Source: Faecalibacterium sp. (GTDB taxonomy: Bacteria > Bacillota > Clostridia > Oscillospirales > Ruminococcaceae). From it: a DNA stretch of 12,135 bases. A program made the translations under genes and the position numbers. Positions 11,043-12,135 of the stretch are shown here, piece by piece. The notes beneath the pieces were generated by a model, which worked only from the letters and a program-made list of their open reading frames with translations, had not been told where the DNA came from and searched no databases. Positions within the stretch are counted from its first letter, which is position 1, and each line of letters opens with the position of its first letter. Location: assembly GCA_017483235.1 (NCBI GenBank), contig JAFULE010000097.1, positions 1-12,135 on the forward strand. The letters are read 5' to 3'.

Positions 11043-12135
11043 GTACCTCTGCAAGTGCGGCCGCAAGCTGCAGCGCAGCACAAACGGCGCCACCACCGGT
11101 CTGAAGCTGGACGGCTACGGCCCGGAGCGCGAATGCTTCGGCTGCCCCTATGTGGTGCCCATCAAGGCATGGGCCGACGGCGGCGTGCAGCTGGACCACT
11201 ACGAGTGCATCACCAGCAAGGAGCTGCACTACGACACCTATGCCTGCACCAGCTTCTTTGAAAACGACAGCAAGGTTGGCCACATCCTCAGTCTGGACTG
11301 GGACTTCCTGCAGCAGGTGGCCGCCGAGTGTGACAAGTACCCGAACACCATCACCATCAACCGGGAAAAAGACGGCGACCTGTTCGCCTACAAATCCAAA
11401 TACCGCGAGGACGGCCGCTTTGACTTCTGCCTCTATCCCACCCAGAACAAGGCCGGCGCCAAGGCCAAGCGGGCCATCTTCGAGAAGTTCTTCACGCCAA
11501 GCGGCCGCCGCAAAGACATGACCCCCGAACAGGAAAAGGAGAAGATTTTGAAGGACATCAAAACCGGCCGCAGCAGCGAGCTGCCCCAGCCCTACAGCCC
11601 CGGCGACATCTACATCGATCCGCTGGATCACAGCCGGATGCGGGTGGTGGACCTTACCCCCGATAAAAAAGAACGCACCTGGCAGGTGCAGGAAAGCGAC
11701 GGCCCCGACGACTGGGAGCCTGCCAACAGCAGCGTCTACCCCCACTTCGAGGATGCGGTGCGCACCCTGGCCGCCTTTGTGCGCAGCTATGGGTTGATAC
11801 CAGAACAAAAGGAGGAACCTGTATGCCCCGGATCCGATATCCCGACGACGGGCTCGTCGGCCCCCGCCTTGCCTGCGGACGATGGCTTGGCCGAACCTGC
11901 CTTAACTGCTGCACCCCCTGCGGCCTTGGCTGCCGCGTCTACGACGGCTATGGCCGACCGCCCCAGCTTTGATTACAGCGGGCTGAGCCCGCAGACCATT
12001 GATACCATGCAGCTGGCCGAACAGGAGATCCGCGACGCCAAGCAGATCTACATCGTGCGGGTGAGTAATGCCGTGGCGATGGTACATCAGGAGCTTGTGC
12101 AAAATTTGCACAAGCTTGACGATGGAGTTGTCCCA
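11035..12135 (+). CDS. Unrecognised phage protein read through into a DUF3102-like domain (3' end outside window)
   Basis: Open from ATG 11035 (AGGGGG seven or so bases upstream) to the last base, at least 367 codons. Residues 1-40 have a zinc-ribbon-like set (C6, C8, C34, C37: CKCG...CFGCPY). About 45-260 is a mixed, charged region I do not recognise (SLDWDFLQQVAAECDKYP; YSPGDIYIDPLDHSRMRVVDL; YPHFEDAVRTLAAFVRSYGL). About 264-305 is Ala/Pro/Thr/Ser-rich. From Met306 the sequence MADRPSFDYSGLSP and the helix that follows (AEQEIRDAKQIYIVRVSNAVAMVHQELV) look like the start of DUF3102-type phage proteins. So this may be a real fusion, or two genes joined because a stop is missing; Met306 has no ribosome site of its own. 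See the overlapping small ORF. Confidence 0.62.
   Translation, partial: MTEYLCKCGRKLQRSTNGATTGLKLDGYGPERECFGCPYVVPIKAWADGGVQLDHYECITSKELHYDTYACTSFFENDSKVGHILSLDWDFLQQVAAECDKYPNTITINREKDGDLFAYKSKYREDGRFDFCLYPTQNKAGAKAKRAIFEKFFTPSGRRKDMTPEQEKEKILKDIKTGRSSELPQPYSPGDIYIDPLDHSRMRVVDLTPDKKERTWQVQESDGPDDWEPANSSVYPHFEDAVRTLAAFVRSYGLIPEQKEEPVCPGSDIPTTGSSAPALPADDGLAEPALTAAPPAALAAASTTAMADRPSFDYSGLSPQTIDTMQLAEQEIRDAKQIYIVRVSNAVAMVHQELVQNLHKLDDGVVP
11823..11972 (+). CDS. Possible overlapping small six-cysteine protein, 49 residues
   Basis: Lies in another frame inside the Ala/Pro-rich linker of the long frame. ATG 11823 follows AAAAGGAGG (11807-11815) with seven bases between, the best ribosome site in this part of the operon. 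The product starts MPRIRYPDDGLVGPRLACG and carries six cysteines at 18, 26, 29, 30, 33 and 37 (CLNCCTPCGLGC), then RVYDGYGRPPQL. Third codon positions in this frame are about three-quarters G or C, slightly above the linker reading. Against it: AAG GAG GAA is also the plain coding for Lys-Glu-Glu in the long frame, so the ribosome site could be chance. No family is recognised. Confidence 0.4.
   Translation: MPRIRYPDDGLVGPRLACGRWLGRTCLNCCTPCGLGCRVYDGYGRPPQL

Larger units (their letters stand above)
5909..12135. mobile_element. Prophage or related integrative element, left part (right end outside window)
   Basis: The left boundary is the tRNA-Asn 3' remnant. Inside come a tyrosine integrase, a minus-strand lysogeny module (lipoprotein, unknown protein, ImmA-like peptidase, XRE repressor) and a divergent plus-strand early operon starting with Cro-like and excisionase-like genes. 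This order is typical of temperate phages of Gram-positive bacteria. No head, tail, lysis, replication or conjugation gene is in the window, so an integrative conjugative element using a phage-type switch (as ICEBs1 does) is not excluded. Confidence 0.88.

Noticed and set aside
10987..11808. 273-codon minus-strand open frame opposite the early operon
   Set aside because: Hydrophobic Ala/Val/Gly/Leu-rich antisense translation of the plus-strand gene; no ribosome site and against the direction of the operon.

Overview
The window joins conserved bacterial chromosome (about 1-5908) to the left end of an integrated prophage-like element (about 5909 to the right edge, where it is cut off). High GC with GC-rich third codon positions, strong AAGGAGG-type ribosome sites, a DUF1836 gene beside a DegV gene, and the style of the phage genes all suggest a gut Clostridia member, most likely Oscillospiraceae/Ruminococcaceae (Faecalibacterium- or Gemmiger-like). 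The genus is a guess from style, not from a marker gene.

Chromosome: the 3' end of an MFS transporter gene (+) finishes at a strong bidirectional terminator. It converges with a three-gene minus-strand operon that reads leftward: a YjdF/DUF2238-like membrane protein, a transglutaminase-core protein and rmuC. Upstream of that operon is a DUF1836 transcriptional-regulator-like gene (-) with its own terminator. It is divergent from a degV-family lipid-binding protein gene (+), and two good sigma-A-type promoters sit back to back between them. degV ends at a near-perfect bidirectional terminator.

Element: just beyond that terminator lies the 3' half of a tRNA-Asn(GUU) gene on the minus strand, with no 5' half. 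This is the expected scar (attL) of integration into a tRNA gene. Next to it is a tyrosine-recombinase integrase. The lysogeny module follows on the minus strand: a collagen-like lipoprotein (possible lysogenic-conversion or superinfection-exclusion gene), an unrecognised 329-residue protein with a CxxC...CxC motif, an ImmA/IrrE-type metallopeptidase, and an XRE repressor. A promoter plus terminator on the opposite strand, between integrase and lipoprotein genes, suggests a small RNA of about 80-85 nt.

The repressor is divergent from the early operon (+): a Cro-like protein, an excisionase-like HTH protein, a small membrane protein, a 74-residue unknown, and a long open frame that leaves the window. 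The switch region holds a consensus promoter (TTGACA-17 bp-TATAAT) and four 15-bp sites, each made of two directly repeated GTTCAC half-sites 9 bp apart. One site lies inside the promoter spacer and one covers the repressor start. The last frame seems to join an unknown Cys-containing protein to a DUF3102-like domain through an Ala/Pro-rich linker. In another frame, that linker region encodes a 49-residue, six-cysteine ORF with a good ribosome site, so the true gene structure there is open.

The layout (tRNA scar, integrase, lysogeny genes, divergent early genes) is that of a temperate phage or related integrative element. No structural or conjugation genes fall in the window, so the two cannot be told apart here.
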